Below, in pieces: positions 24,665 to 37,554 of a DNA stretch of 64,000 bases. The position numbers and the translations under genes are program-made. Location: positions 8,909,501 through 8,973,500 of the forward strand of contig JAJKFH010003627.1 of the NCBI GenBank assembly GCA_023333565.1. The letters run 5' to 3'. The number at the start of each line of letters is the position of its first letter. Positions within the stretch are counted from its first letter, which is position 1. The notes beneath the pieces were generated by a model. It saw only the letters and a program-made list of their open reading frames with translations. It was not told where the DNA came from and did no database searches. The stretch comes from Puffinus mauretanicus (Eukaryota; Chordata; Aves; Procellariiformes; Procellariidae).

Positions 24665-27600
24665 CTGCAGGGCAACCAGAGAAGACACTGTCATGAATTC
24701 CCACTTTCGCTCATGCATGTTGATGATACAGCAATCACTGCCGGGCAAGAGCTCCCTGTATGCAGCTGTTACAGCAGCAAATGTTAACTCTTACAGTTCT
24801 TCATCACAAACATTATACCAAGTGACAGCAGTTTAATTAGAAGCTATTTCAATTATTTCATTGAATATAATGCAAACCACTTCTGCACATCCACTCTTGT
24901 GATTTAAATTGGGTTGGAAGCTTTGGAAAAGGAAACTGAAAAATATTGTCCTTGCAAATTTAAAGTTACAAACTAAGCATTAATATTCTAACATCCCATC
25001 GCTCCTGGGATCTCTTACTTGGATTCTGCAAGACTGTGCTGAAACAGAGGATGCAGCTCCATGGCAGTTTAAGCGAAACTGGTCTCATGCTCCAACCCCA
25101 GTCCAGAGCTTACACTGCTCATCTTACTTGCAGTGAGATTGTTTAGGGAACTAAGCCAGCTAATAATTTAAAAAAAAAAACAAACAAACAAAGGAACAAT
25201 CTCCACCTGGTTTAATTCCCCAAACTGGCCCATCCAGAAGGCGAGCTGCCCTGCAATGCCAATGCAAAGGAAGAGGCTGGGCTGCGCAGCTGGGGTAAGG
25301 CTCAGCAGTACTGCGGTCTCACTGACTTGGAGGAGTTTCTGCTGTGGAAATGCACCCCGCTCTGAAAACACCCAAGCAGACACGCAGCTTTGCTCTTGGG
25401 CACACTGATTTCTAAGGGGATGCTATGTGTTTAGCTGTGCTTTTGTTAAAACACCCCTCAGGGACAAAGTTTTTACCCTTCAAAAAACAAACTGCTCTGG
25501 CGTCAGCAGCAATGATAACTTTCATGACATTGAAGTTATTGAGAACTTCTATTCAAAACTAGAAACCCAAAGCTGAAGAAATGTCAAGTAACTTGGAATA
25601 CAAGTCTTGCTGACGTCAAACAGCAGCCCCTGATGGAACAGCATTGCCTGTTTGAATTATTGCAGCCTTCTTGACTTGGGGTAGTTCAATATACTGGAAA
25701 CTGCTTATGGACTGCAAATTTTGCCGTGTAGGAATGTTAATGAGGATCTGGACTTGTCTTTTTCAGCCCGGATAAGCATTTTAGGTGGGAGACCTTTTAG
25801 TAGAAGAAAATCCCTGTATACAATCTGAAATTCTATTCAGAATTAAGGAGAATAAATTCCTATGCATTTTTAGTAAAAACACTTACTTTATCATTAGGAA
25901 TAAAATGTTAAAAGGAAAACAACTTAAGAATCAGCACCACCACAATTTATACAGGAGATGAAGCCTTTTTTTTTTGTGGTTTATAAAACCTCGCTTTGTA
26001 CCCTGACTTTGCAGTATCTAGACCTGTCTGCCTGCAAAAACAGTGCTCCCAGCCAGCCTGATCCCTTGCTTTTTCCTCTGTTGCTGACGGAACTGTTTCC
26101 TCTGTTGCGTTCACACATCACTCACTTTTGCTATGGATGTTATTTAAACTTCAAGGCGTTGTGCCTCTTTGGGGTAGATGAGCCTACATAATGTAAAAGC
26201 CGTGGCCCTAAAGGTAACAGAGATAAATACAACAAAGTACTATGTAAAGAAAGCTAGTTACACATATTTTCATCTGTCTTCTTGAAGTTGAGGGGAAGGT
26301 TAGCATCTGCAGTTGTTTCAAATGTCAATGTGTAGCTCTTTGGCAGGGTTTCCCCCACCCCCAGCTGCTGGGTTTGCTGTTTGGCTGCTTACCTTGTTAA
26401 AGCTCCCAAAACTTGGGACCCCTACTTTGCATCTAGACAGGAAACAAAACAAACCATTTCCCTGAGTAAAATGAACTCAGATCTCCAGCAAAGGGCCAGA
26501 ATGTGAGTTGCTGATGGAGTCATAGCGATGGAGTCCTGCTAACGAGCCAGCACTGTCAGCCCCACGATCAGTGCCCCAGGGGCAGCGCAGGCAATGGAGC
26601 AGGAAAAGTTCTGGCAGCCACAACCTGTGTTCACGAAGGTGCAAGCTACACAGTTTGAACCCTTTCTCAGGCAGGACACACTGGTGGTTATAAACACAGC
26701 TAAATCTTAGAAAACCTCAGTTAGGATGCCAGGCCTCCTCGTACTGCCCATGGACAAGCAGTTTTCTCCAGAAGAATTTTCAGAGTGTTCTTCTGTCTCT
26801 GTATCCACTGAACGACACAGGGAGCTTCGAGACACTAACTCCTAACCTAGGTACCGTGAAGACCCTCCCAAATATCACTAAAGTATCATCATCAGGTGAA
26901 TCCCTATCTCATTCTAACCAGGAATTTCTGACACATACTTGTTTTTCCTCTGTCTGCAATCTATTCTAAGGAGGCATTTCAGAGCACTGACGACTGACTG
27001 CTGCAAGAAGCTGCTGCCAGGTAAACAGAGTGACAGCCGGGAATAACGTCTGCACTGAAATCTGATAATATCCAGTTAAAAAAAACCCCAGTAACTAACT
27101 CGCTCCAAGCTGGTTTAGAACTGTCAAAGCTGATCTAACTCTCTTCACAAGATCAAAATTTCTTGCTGCAATTAGCGATCCTCACATGGTAACACACGAT
27201 GCACCAAAAAACTCCACGTACTACTGGATCACTCCTTTGTTCACAAATCTACCACATTTTTTCCCTTAAAATTCACCTCCCAGGTCCCAAATCTGATCCT
27301 TCAAAGGATTTTTGCAATCCATGAAAAAGGATGCTATACACAAGGGACTTCCCCAGGAGTAACGGAAGCAGTGGGATATATTTAAGAAGAAGTCTGCTCT
27401 CACCTCCTCAGTCCCACATCCAAGCACCTGGCTTCATTTAACCTTTACAATTGACTTTTTTCTCCTTTATCCATCCCACAAACAGCACAGGTGCTTAGCT
27501 GCCCTCTTATACTCTCAGCTTGCAAACTGACTTAGATTTACTGATGTGGAGAGAAAAGGTTCAACTTTTCATTTGGAAATTAAATAGTGGACTTTCTGAT

Positions 27601-28294
27601 GTAAATCTTAGTGGGTGGCTTAGTCCAGATGGATTGAAACTGTTCTCTTGCTACTTTTTGAACAGTCTGAGCCCAAGAAGAGGCTATAACTGAATTTTAA
27701 TTCAGTTCAAATAACTGCAAGTCACCAGACTATGATGAGCAGTAAGAGCTCTTCACTAGCAACTGATATTGGGATGAACTAGGAGAAGGGCTGTAGAAGT
27801 TTCATCCTGTTCTGAACAGTCATCCCTGTGTCCAGAGCACTGTCGGGGAAGCAGGGAACTTTCACAGGAACAAAGGACTGAAAGAGATCATCTTGGTCTT
27901 TTTGTCCAGAGTTAAAGGGTATTTATTACTCTATGTATATTCTATTCTTCCCTCATGTGCCCATTACTAGCGCACGGGAGAGAAAGGAGACCATGCTAAA
28001 TGGTACCTTCTCTATGCCTTAAATTCTTTTACTAATCCTTTTCTTTCTTCCACCTTAGCTAAGAATTTGCTATTTGCCACTATGTCTCATGGTTGACTAA
28101 AGTTCAGAGAGATATCAGTTACATTCCCTTTAATATGAAATCAGCTTATCTTACGAAGGAAAAAAAATAGCAGCTTAGACTGGTAAACCAGTTTTATAAA
28201 CTTACACTGCAGTTTATCCCACTTTTCCTATTTACCATCGTAATATTTTCTTGCTCATGATTCAAAACCTGCTATAAAGCTCTGCACTTTTTTC

Positions 28295-28690
28295 AAGTCA
28301 GACTAATGGGTCTGTAACTCCCTAGAGCACGTCCCCCCCTCCCTCCTACACACACACTCTCTCTCACTCTCCATTAGTACAGGTATTATGCTTGTTAATC
28401 TCCAGTCACCCAGAACACCTCCCTGACTTGACAGATTTATTACTAAGAGTTATGACTAGACCTGTGATTTCACATATCAGCACGTTTTTCAAGCATTCTG
28501 AGATGGCGATGATCCAGGTCCTCAGCGAAAGCAAGAAGTCCTAACTTTGACTGTGGTCGTTTCCACTCCTACACCACTTTGCGTCTGCTCCCTTATTCAA
28601 CATCATCATCCGCAGTGAAACAGAGGCAAAGTATTCACAGTTTCTAGGGCGCACCTACAGGTGTTTAATCATTACTGGGTCCTCACTCAC
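28295..28690 (-). mobile_element. ancient CR1 LINE fragment (reverse transcriptase region)
   Basis: In minus orientation the bases at 28295-28323 read GSYRPISLT, the conserved NYRPISLT motif of CR1-type reverse transcriptases. Upstream in the element (higher coordinates) come a decayed serine/tryptophan region and the LDHRH/ARELA-like segment near 28480-28530. Frames are broken. A short CA/CT simple repeat is inserted or has grown within it at 28348-28372. Limits are approximate. Confidence 0.65.
28348..28372. repeat. CA/CT simple repeat
   Basis: An ACACACAC run passes directly into a CTCTCTCTCACTCTC run inside the old CR1 fragment. Confidence 0.9.
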
Positions 28691-29167
28691 AGAGGCTTAC
28701 TGCTTCCTGAGACCCTATGCTGCACCATTTTTAGTTCTTCCCATCCTAACTGTGAAGTGTTGTTCCCGGGGAATGCTACACATGTGTGACCAATAATACT
28801 TCCCTGAGCTACCTAGGAGATATACCTAACAGTACATTTTACTGCTTCACCACCTAAGGGCATCACAAAAGCAGCAGCTTTTAGAAATGAGCTATGAAGA
28901 GAAGGTTGAAGTGGGATCACAGGAGAAACCACATTCCCAAACAGCTGTGGAAAATGGAATGCTTGAGGAGTGCCTTCACCTTTTGATGTGATCACCGTTT
29001 ATAACAAACATTTATATACTCTTGGGTTTTTTACCCCTCCATATTAGCTAATGCTTCCACACAAATGGATATTGTCACTAGTGTAGGTTTAACGTTTGCC
29101 TGCATAGCATGTGAACTGATACAGAAACTAAATATATGACAAGAAAACTGTGATGCCAAAGACTCAC

Positions 29168-29263
29168 CTGACAACAACATCATAGTCATCAATTTTTAAC
29201 CCCAATGACTTATTTGCAAGTACTCCACCATTTCCCACGATAATACAACGCCGGCAGCTGAGA
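29168..29263 (-). CDS. ST3GAL3: ST3GAL3 internal coding exon (first half of sialylmotif L)
   Basis: This is a 96-nt exon on the minus strand: one base completing Ser, 31 codons, and two bases of an Arg codon. It encodes CRRCIIVGNGGVLANKSLG, then IDDYDVVV. This is the first part of sialylmotif L, the CMP-sialic acid donor-binding region. It contains the Cys that, in this family, pairs with a Cys in motif S, and the conserved GNGG stretch. The donor is GTCAG followed by GTGAGT. There are two in-frame AG acceptors six bases apart, ending at 29264 (CCACAG) and 29258 (TCTCAG). I chose the upstream one because it keeps the Ser-Leu-x-Cys-Arg-Arg-Cys spacing of mammalian ST3GAL3. The downstream one would drop Leu-Ser and stay in frame. 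Upstream and downstream phases both fit. Confidence 0.93.
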
Positions 29264-31137
29264 CTGTGGAAGAAACAGAGGAAAGAGGTGATTTTTGTAA
29301 CATAACTTCAAACACACCAAGCTGGGCATATTTAGTTTGCACCTATCTGAGAACTACAGGAAACCTTCTGGAATATTAAGAATTAAGGGGAAAACAGAGA
29401 TACACTTGATCCCCAGCTCACCCCATCATGCCGAGGCATTACACGTGATAAACTGCTTTCAACACCTCACACCACGTGTGGCCTAATGAGATGAGCTGTC
29501 AGGACAAGCAGCTCCTCTCCCCCCACACCCCTGGTATGATGGGCTTGAATCAAACCCATCTGTTTACTTAAACCTTCTCATTATTCATTTAGCACTGAAA
29601 TAACAATAAACCAAAGGCTTAGTGAGGAAGTCCTCTCTCCAAGCAATTTTCTGAGTGCAGGCAGATCTTGCCAGGTTATCTGGGGTGTGCTCACCTTGCT
29701 GAGTGCAAAATTGCTGCAGTTATCGTGAGACTCCAAGAGAAAAACACTAAATGGATAGAAAAAGGATCCCCTAACACTCCTGTCCAGTAGGAAACATATA
29801 TAGAGACACAATGGGTGAGGAAAGGGAAGGAAAATAACTGTAATTAACAAAGAAACAGGAAAAAGAAGGAAGAGAATGGTTTCTCGTGGAACTGCGAGTC
29901 ATGAGAACTCTCTGCAGCAGATGTTAAAAAGTGATTTCGTTTTGAAGACAGAGAGAGGACTTCTTTCCAGCCATCTAATCCCAAACGCAGCTGGCTCTTC
30001 TGGCAATGTGCCTCCATCTCTGGTAGTTCACTGAAGGAATACGTGTCTGCAGAGCCTTTTTCGGAAAGGGTCCAAGGCAATCAGTTGTTTGGAGCAGGCG
30101 GCCTTCCTAGTCCCAGGCACAGTCAACTGGTCTCTTCTAGGCTGTCCTCACTGTGATCAGAAGAGCCAGCGTGAGGAAAGCTCTGCTTATGTTGGGTCTG
30201 TCTTTGCAGAGCGGGGCTGGAGCGCACTGAAAGACTCAGCTAAACCACTGAGGGTTACCCCGCTGACAGAGCCATTAGCTGGAGATATGCGCAGAATTAA
30301 CAGAACCAAGAAACGCTCAGGAACAGCTTCCCCAGCCCAGATAAAGTCTCACTGCAGATCCCAGCCTTTCCAAAAGAAAAAACCTCCTTAATAAGATGGG
30401 CACATTAGCCCAGTGCTCGTGTCCCTAAGGGCTGAAGAAGTGTGGATGTTTGTGATAATCAAATCACAACAGAGAAAGAACTTTATAGACAATGGCACAG
30501 AAAAAAAAATACCGTTCTGGCAACAAGGAGAAAGCAGAGGCAAGATCTGGTTCGGGCAGTATATTGTGTCAAGGTGGGAAGGGAAAAAGTCAGCCCCAAG
30601 TACACCCAACTGAGTGACAAAGACGGTAACGGCTTTGTCAAAACCTTTAAGGAAAACGTGCTGCAGGAGGGAAAAATGACATAGTTCAGTTCTGGCCAAG
30701 TGAAATTTCAGATGAAAATACGCTCTTTTGATGATTACGATAAGAAAGTTTGACCTCTTAAACAACAGACTGCTGGGTGAAATACTGTAATTTCTCTACC
30801 CAGTTGTCTCTGAGCCATGACTTTTCTTAATTTTATGTTTTGAAGAAGAATACCATGCTGAAATCCAAAGGCTGCAAGCTGTAGCCACTCCCCTCTATCA
30901 CTTTCCCACTTACTGTTAGGACGCTAGCTCTTACCAATTTTGAATACAGATGTGTTTGTTTCAGCCTCAAACCACTTAATCGCATTCTTCCCTTTTCTGC
31001 TAAATTAAAGCACCATCTACTGTCAGCAGTCCTTTCCACATCTGCATGTGATCCACTTATGTGTGTAAACATCTGCTTCTAGGTGGATAACCAGTTACGG
31101 GTCAGACTGGTGAGCATGAGCTGCTACACATGAGATA

Positions 31138-31420
31138 AAAGAACCAGTTCCACCAGCCAAAGCCGTTCCAGCAGCCTCTCTTCATGGCCCTGTTCCCACA
31201 CAGCACTTGTAGACTGATCAAAGCCCATTCTTAATTTTCTCTTGACCATACAAACTGGACTGAGCTCATCACATCTCTTAGAGTATGGCAGCTCTCCTAG
31301 ATCTTGAGTCACATTTGCAGTATCTCTCTGAACCATTTTCAACTTCTCCCCAGATCTCCGAAGCACTGACTCTGCAAGACCAGCATGCGGAGCTAATGCT
31401 GCTCAAAGCAGGGTCCCTTT
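31138..31420. repeat. possible old interspersed repeat
   Basis: The pattern ATCTCTCTGAACCATTTTCA, then ACTTCTCCCCAGATCTCCGA, recalls the reverse strand of old LINE 3' ends, but no block is decisive. Listed so that the interval is not assumed to be unique sequence. Confidence 0.25.
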
Positions 31421-34400
31421 TACACAGAGGTTTTATGTACATCATTCCAATGCTCTTTTTATAGTCATTGGTTTGCAGACTGTAATCCTCATCTTGTAAG
31501 CATGATCTGTTGTCACCTCTGAGAGGCCTGACTTTCGATTTGGCTCCAGTAAAGGACTGCTCAGAAAAGGGCCCTACGAAAAGGTCTAGACTGACCCAGT
31601 CCTCCGACTCCCTACTTTCCCAGTCTTTGGCTCTAGCAAATTTTCCTAGTGTAATTTTACACTTCCTACAGACCGGTCTTAACCACTGCGAACACCTGCC
31701 AGCAGGATTACACTAGAAGTGTCACTAAAGGATTAATTCTCAACCCTGACAGTAACTTTTTAAAGCTCTGTGACATATCCCATTCCTAAAAAGGACATGC
31801 CTACAACAGTGTTGTGTACAATCAGAATATAATGGACTGAGACAAATAACTAATGCCTACCTTAAAAAGGTTACCTTTATCAATCAAGCTTCTAGTTAAT
31901 CGAAAAAATCCCCACCTTCATCTACATGACAAGATTTCATTTCCACAAAATCCAAGATAACTGACATCAATTATGCTGCCATCCTAGCTCTGTTCCAGAT
32001 CTAACTTTCCAAGATTTTTTCTGCAAAACTGAGCTAATCAGCTTACAGCCACCTCTTTGTCATCTCCCATACTTCTCCAGGAATGGCACAACATTTGCTG
32101 TTCTATCCACCATTACAAGAAGGGTTAAAAAGCAAACAGTAATAACAAAAAGAACTCTTTATTTAACTCTTTGAATACTCTTCAATGCTTTCTGCTTTCA
32201 AGAGACATATAATTGTCATTTAATATCCTCATAGTTACTAATAAAAATACAGAAAGTATTTCATTGTTGCTGTAAAATGGGACAACATCATTCTACCTTT
32301 ACTCAAATAAATGAAACAAATACTTAGCTGAATGGTTCTGCCTTTACTCGTCATAACTGACCTTTGCCCAGCTTCATGTCTGAACCACTCTTATACTCTG
32401 GTGGTCTTGACATATTTAAATGCGTCCTCCTTTTTCCTTAAGTCCGCAGATAAGATTTTTCATTAGTATCTTTTTGACGCTGAGGTCTAATCTTTGATCT
32501 TCTAGCAGCTTTTTCTTAAATTTCTTTCAAAAGTACTTTGCCCGCTCTCATTGCAAAGCTGGAAGTTTCTGTTGCACACTCAGAAGGCAGTACTCAGGTG
32601 CAGATTGCTTTCTTCAGGTGCACATGATGAAGATATGGTGAGTCTTGGACTTTGCCTGGGTTCTACACATCAGGCGTGTATATCAAGTCTGGGCAGCCAG
32701 GACTGTTTTGATCAAGACAGGCAGAAAGGTGAGCTGGTTTGGTCTCACCAACTTTGGCAACCACACTGTGGGACAGTGAGAAGATTGCAGGGCCACCCTG
32801 ATGGCACTGTGAAAGGCAAGCATTCAGCAGGGATGTCAGGCACCTCACATCCTGACCAAGTTTGGACACTTGGCACTAGCGTAGCTGGGCTCCTTCACAG
32901 CCAGCACTGACTGACGGTGCCTGAGCATGGGAAGCCTGCAAAGTCACTGCTGGCTCCAGGCAAGTTTCTGGCTGAAGAAACACACTGTGCAAGCAGCATC
33001 AGTTACAGCTCAATTGTTTCTCCACAAAGAAGTGCGCAAACACCTTTTTGTTTGTTTACACAGTATGTCAAAGCTGTACTTCTTTTCCAGAAGAGCTGAA
33101 GGACTGAACACATCGGACACAGCCCAGGTTCCAGTTTTGCTACCAGGGTGGTATGAAGGAGGGTCATGGACTTTCCACAGGAGACAGACTTTCCTTAAAG
33201 CCCTAAGCTGGGAGCTGTAGCCAGATGTACAGCCTCTTGACACAGGTGCTCAGAGGTTGACTTCGTCTACACCAAAACCGCGATTCACACAGATCTTCTT
33301 GAACAATATAGCACTGTAAACACATGTATGCATTGTAGCAATTGCTCTCTTATCAAAGCGCTTTAGGGATTTGTCAGGGGAGAAAAACCACAAAGCCTTC
33401 CTTTACTCAACTTTGGAACTAAAGGCTTTGAGGAAAGATATAACAGAATAATTTAAAAATACATCTTCAGGGTAACTGGTGCTTAAGGAGGCTTAGCATA
33501 TTCTGGTTTGATCTGGCTGCTGCTACTTAAACTGGTGCTATCAACCTGAGCCAGAGGGACACACATATCCCCTTTCCTGCTCTATCAAATTCCTTCCTCA
33601 CTTGTTAGCTTATATTCTGCATTAATAAAGATTGTGTAAGTTATAAGCTCAAACTCTCAGTTTTCCTCCATTACCACCTGGAGGCAATACAAAAGGGTCA
33701 GTCAGGTTTTTATATTTCTGTCTTTTCATAGGAAATTTACAGGTCATCACCGCAGAGATTTAACCCCCAAATCTACTGAAGTCCAGCCAGCAGAAGAGCC
33801 ATGGAACTAGAAACCAAGCCCTGATCGATTTGCAGAATGAGGAGCAGGTCACTGGAGGAGTCACTAAAGCAAGCAGTGAAGATGTCAGTGATATAAATGG
33901 GCCTGGAAAAGCCAACAGAGGGCAAAAGAACTCTGAAGTGTCAAAGACAAGGCCCACCAGCATCTGCATTGGGGAGAAAGACATGCCAGCTCTGAAGGAA
34001 GAGGACACTGATTCTAGAGAATGTCCCCTGGATGTCCAATCTTTTCCAGAAAAGCTCAGAGCTGAGTTGAAACTACCCTCACAAACACAACTGCAGCTTT
34101 ACCTACCTCCTGCCCTGGAGCAGAAGCAGGTTACTATAAGCAGTTCAACACAAAAGTGCCATAATAAGGAGTCATGAAGAAACCTAAGAAAGCACGGCAT
34201 CACTTACACTATGTTACAGGCGTGAACTATAGCATTTGTTCACATGCCCTCGAGCTGCTGCTTGTTATTAACACAACTCTACTCACAAAGGAGGGATTAG
34301 TTGGAGTGAGTTGGCAAAGCTGCTTGGGGATGATGAAAGGTGTACGCATACCCGGAAGGATCAAGTTTGCCTCATTTCAGCACCACGTCAGTACATTATG

Positions 34401-35084
34401 TCAGGAAAGGTGCATCAGGATGCCCTTTTGGCATAGGGATAATCAAACAAACAAGTTCATTTCCAGGGCTTATGGGAAGCAAGTGAAGGTAACATCTCAA
34501 GGGACAGCTTTGTGAAGGAGGACAGAATGGAGAAGCTTGTGTGGGGACCAGACCAAAGGCTTGGTGTAGATCCCCCACCACAAAACTCCAATCCCCTCTT
34601 TCCTTCCTATGTTCTCACGCACTGCTCTGACCTCACCTCTGCTGCCTCTCCCACCCTTCCCCCGGGAAAGCTGCATTCAGCGTGTGGTTACATGAACACT
34701 TGCTTCAATAGGCTCGGCAGCGCTCACCCTCCCCACCCATCCCCAGCCCTCTGCCTCTCCTGCTGCCGTTGCAGCGCTGCGCCAATGCAACTCTTCAGTA
34801 GGAAGGGAGCTCTGTAAATGAGATCACTGGAATGACCCGGGTTAAGAGAAGAACTTTTAAACTGGAATCGTTTCAGTGACCCACTTTAAAGTACCTCTTA
34901 AAACAATAGCAGCAGCACAAGGAGAAGTAAGGAGCTACAGTCTGAAAGCAGGCAGCAGCAGCAGCAAATATAGCTTCTTAGACTGGCTTTGCCAACAGAG
35001 AACATGTCGGTGTAACTCCATCCTGAAGAAAAGGTGAACCTGGAGCTTCTTTTCTACTGCTCGAATCAGCCCACTAGACTTCTG

Positions 35085-35160
35085 AGACCCTACAAGTGGA
35101 AGGGTTCACAGGATCTCCTAAGTCTGACCCCTTGTACCTCACAGACTTTAGCTGTCTCTC
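35085..35160 (-). mobile_element. old CR1-like 3' end fragment
   Basis: The stretch with TGGAAGGGTTCACAGGATCT, then AAGTCTGACCCC and a Cys/Ala-rich ending, resembles the terminal region of old CR1 families in minus orientation. It is diverged and its limits are uncertain. It may be part of a nested pair with the fragment at 35202. Confidence 0.5.
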
Positions 35161-35201
35161 TTATCTAACTCTTTCACAATAAGGCATTTTTTCAGCCCTT
35201 A

Positions 35202-35255
35202 ATCATAGAATGGCTTGGGTTGGAAGGGACCTTTAAAGGTCCCTTAAGTCAGGCC
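35202..35255 (-). mobile_element. CR1 3' end fragment
   Basis: A short CR1 tail in minus orientation: ATCATAGAATGG, then TTGGGTTGGAAGGGACC and a diverged AAAGGTC block. Only the terminal 50 or so bases are recognisable. A second, more diverged CR1-like tail lies about 100 bases upstream in the same orientation. Confidence 0.85.
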
Positions 35256-37490
35256 CTCTCCAGTTGCTCCAAGGTAGTGAGCAAAAGGGAGAGGTCTGGA
35301 CTTTCTCCTTGATCAGTGAGCAGAAGGGAGTGAGCCAAACCTCAAGGCCCTGCTCCCAGTGCCCTGGAGCTGCCACAGAGAGGAACTGTTGGGCTCTGCT
35401 TTGAGCTTGAGACAAGATGAGAAAGTAGCCAGCCTTCCCTCATCAGTCTGCTCCATCAGTTCTTCTGGAATCCAAAATGGCAGATACCCATTGCTGCCAG
35501 CACTGTAAATCATTGACCATTACGGCTAAAGAACATTTCTGGAAGCATACCCAAGTCTTCATCTATGCCCTACTCACCAAGCAGGTTTCCAAGAGCAGCA
35601 CTGCAGTAGCTTAACACCTCCTACAGTACCCAAGTGCTCTCTCGTAATAACCCTTCTGTTGCAACTCCATCCACTTACTGCTTTAGGCTCTCACTTTGCA
35701 GCTTGCTATCCCAAGCCTTTCTTGTCCCTTTCTCGCACATCAGCTTCAATTTTTATCTTTCCTAAGACCTGCTCACTTGGAAGGGCTCTGGGATGCCTTT
35801 GACTGTGAGGCATATGTACTACACAACCAACATCTACTGCTTTGCATTTATCACAAAAATTCCCAAGAAAACAGTACTTCCCCAAGATATCTGTGTGTTT
35901 ACAAGCATATACACCACCAAACCTTGTTACTGCAATGCTACAGAAATACATTGCTAGCCTGTTCCTTAGGTCTCATTCATAGTTGAGATCTCAAGGACTT
36001 CGCATAAGTTTCATGAAGGCTTGATGTTAGGTCTTTCCTATCTCTGTACCAAACCCATCATATAAACCCAAAGTGAGCAGCTCATGCTGGAGTAGCTATG
36101 TTTCACAACCTCCTGCGAAATGACTTAAAAAACCTGAAACATTCCACTCCTCAAAAAACAGGTGAGCAGCAAGGGTCACAATTACATTAACCTTCACTGC
36201 AAGAATCTTCCAACTGCCCTCTCTCATTAACACTAATTTCCCATGAGCAACCTTCTGAAAGAGTATATGTGGATTTTTCAACAGATTAAAATCTTAATTC
36301 TCCAACCAGAGCTGAGATAAACCCCAGATGGGTGAGACTCAGTTGTGTACAAAATCTCTAAGAGGGTAATTTGTAAAATGTTTTGCCTTCTGGACATCAT
36401 TTCTCAAATTAATCCAAACTCTGAAGGCTAACCCTATCCGGCACTGCTGTGAGGCAAGGCAAACTTCAAAGCAACCTAAATTAGCACACAGATTGCAAAA
36501 ATCTAAGAATAAACTTTCACATAGAGAGTAACTCCCAACTCTAACTACAGCGGGCAAGCTCTACAATCAACACAAGAGATGTGGAGACCTACAGAAAGGC
36601 TGGAAAAGCTTATGAACTTTGTCATGGAAAAGTGGGCAGAAGGGGAACTGGGCTAGGAAATAAAACCAATGTGTTTAGAAAGCAGGAACTGTGTTGTTAG
36701 CCCAGGTTCAAGGAAGTACCACTGCTTGGAAAGAAGTAGTACCAGGACTTTGAAAAGAGATCATGTCCCAGCAAAAACCTCTGGCAGCTTCTGAAAGAAA
36801 CTACCTCTAATCCAGGAGGCGGCACTAAACCAAAACTGCAGGGCAAAGAGAAGGAATGACAGAAAAGCAAGGGTAGGAAAGACTAAAGGACTATCATTGG
36901 GAAGCTGATTGTAAACATGCCAGTGAGTTTCAGAAGCAACCTCTACAATAGGACTGAAGAATCAAAGGAGCTTCTTCTAAAGGCATCAATTTAAATACCA
37001 CAGGACCCAGGAGACTGCTATCACATCCTGGCACAGGCTTGGCCAACACAATCACACATTCCTGCTTTAAGAGTGAGGTATTAGTGAAACACTGTTAAAA
37101 CCAGCCAGTCCCTTCTTTCCCTCTAAGAGTTTCTTGTGATCCTGTTGCTTTGTCAGAAAGGCTGAAAAAGAATAATGTGTTTATTGAAAACCTTTTATTT
37201 ACTTATTTGAAAAAGGGGCAAGAGGGTGTATTGTAACACCATATGAAACAAAAGATAAGGAAATAGTCAAAAGGTAAATGCTTTTTTCCACTCATGTTTG
37301 ACTTAACAGAGGTCTCCAGAGTTTACAGATTTACTGGAAAGAGGACTCAGTTTCCAGCTCCTGATCTACCTCCAAAGCACAGCCAAATTTACTGGCAATA
37401 ATTTCTGGCAAAAATATCTAGCAAAATTTATTTAGGACATGTGGAAAATAATCACTTCTACTCCGTCTATTCTAAAAGGTCTCATCTTAC

Positions 37491-37554
37491 CTGTCAAGAG
37501 CTGGAGTTAGATGGTAATCTTTGGTTGCTGACAGGATGGCTTTGATCAGATTAT
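37491..37554 (-). CDS. ST3GAL3: ST3GAL3 internal coding exon (short, before sialylmotif L)
   Basis: This is a 64-nt exon on the minus strand: two bases completing Asp, 20 codons, and two bases of a Ser codon. The product reads NLIKAILSATKDYHLTPALD, the conserved linker of ST3GAL3 immediately before the Cys-rich start of sialylmotif L. The acceptor is TTTCTCCCCAG before ATAATCTG; the donor is GACAG followed by GTAAGA, a strong consensus. Phases match both neighbours (exons 51999-52093 and 29168-29263). Compared with the mammalian protein as I remember it, it has a few conservative changes, such as Ala for Val after ILS and KDYH for KEYR. It lies between introns of about 8.2 kb downstream and 14.4 kb upstream. 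It has no start or stop codon of its own and is too short to stand out as an open frame, so it was placed by homology and splice phase. Confidence 0.92.

Larger units (their letters stand above)
24665..29167 (-). other. ST3GAL3 intron of 4.5 kb
   Basis: This is the shortest intron in the window, between the two exons that together encode sialylmotif L. It is AT-rich and without a convincing open frame. The only recognisable content is an old minus-strand CR1 fragment near 28295-28690 and, inside it, a short CA/CT simple repeat (28348-28372). Both splice ends fit the GT-AG rule (GTGAGT at 29167 and CTGCAG at 24665, minus strand). Confidence 0.8.
29264..37490 (-). other. ST3GAL3 intron of 8.2 kb
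   Basis: This is non-coding intron between the short linker exon (37491-37554) and the first motif-L exon (29168-29263). It holds two CR1-like 3' ends in the same orientation near 35085-35255 and a possible old repeat near 31138-31420. Open frames of 95-125 codons on both strands between 30.0 and 34.8 kb have no recognisable domain or compositional sign of coding. I see nothing specific in 32-33.7 kb or 35.5-37.4 kb. Confidence 0.8.

Noticed and set aside
24439..24675. Apparent 78-codon protein with its own Met, minus strand
   Set aside because: The Met and the last dozen residues are intronic. The middle is the ST3GAL3 exon 24478-24664, bounded by clear splice sites.
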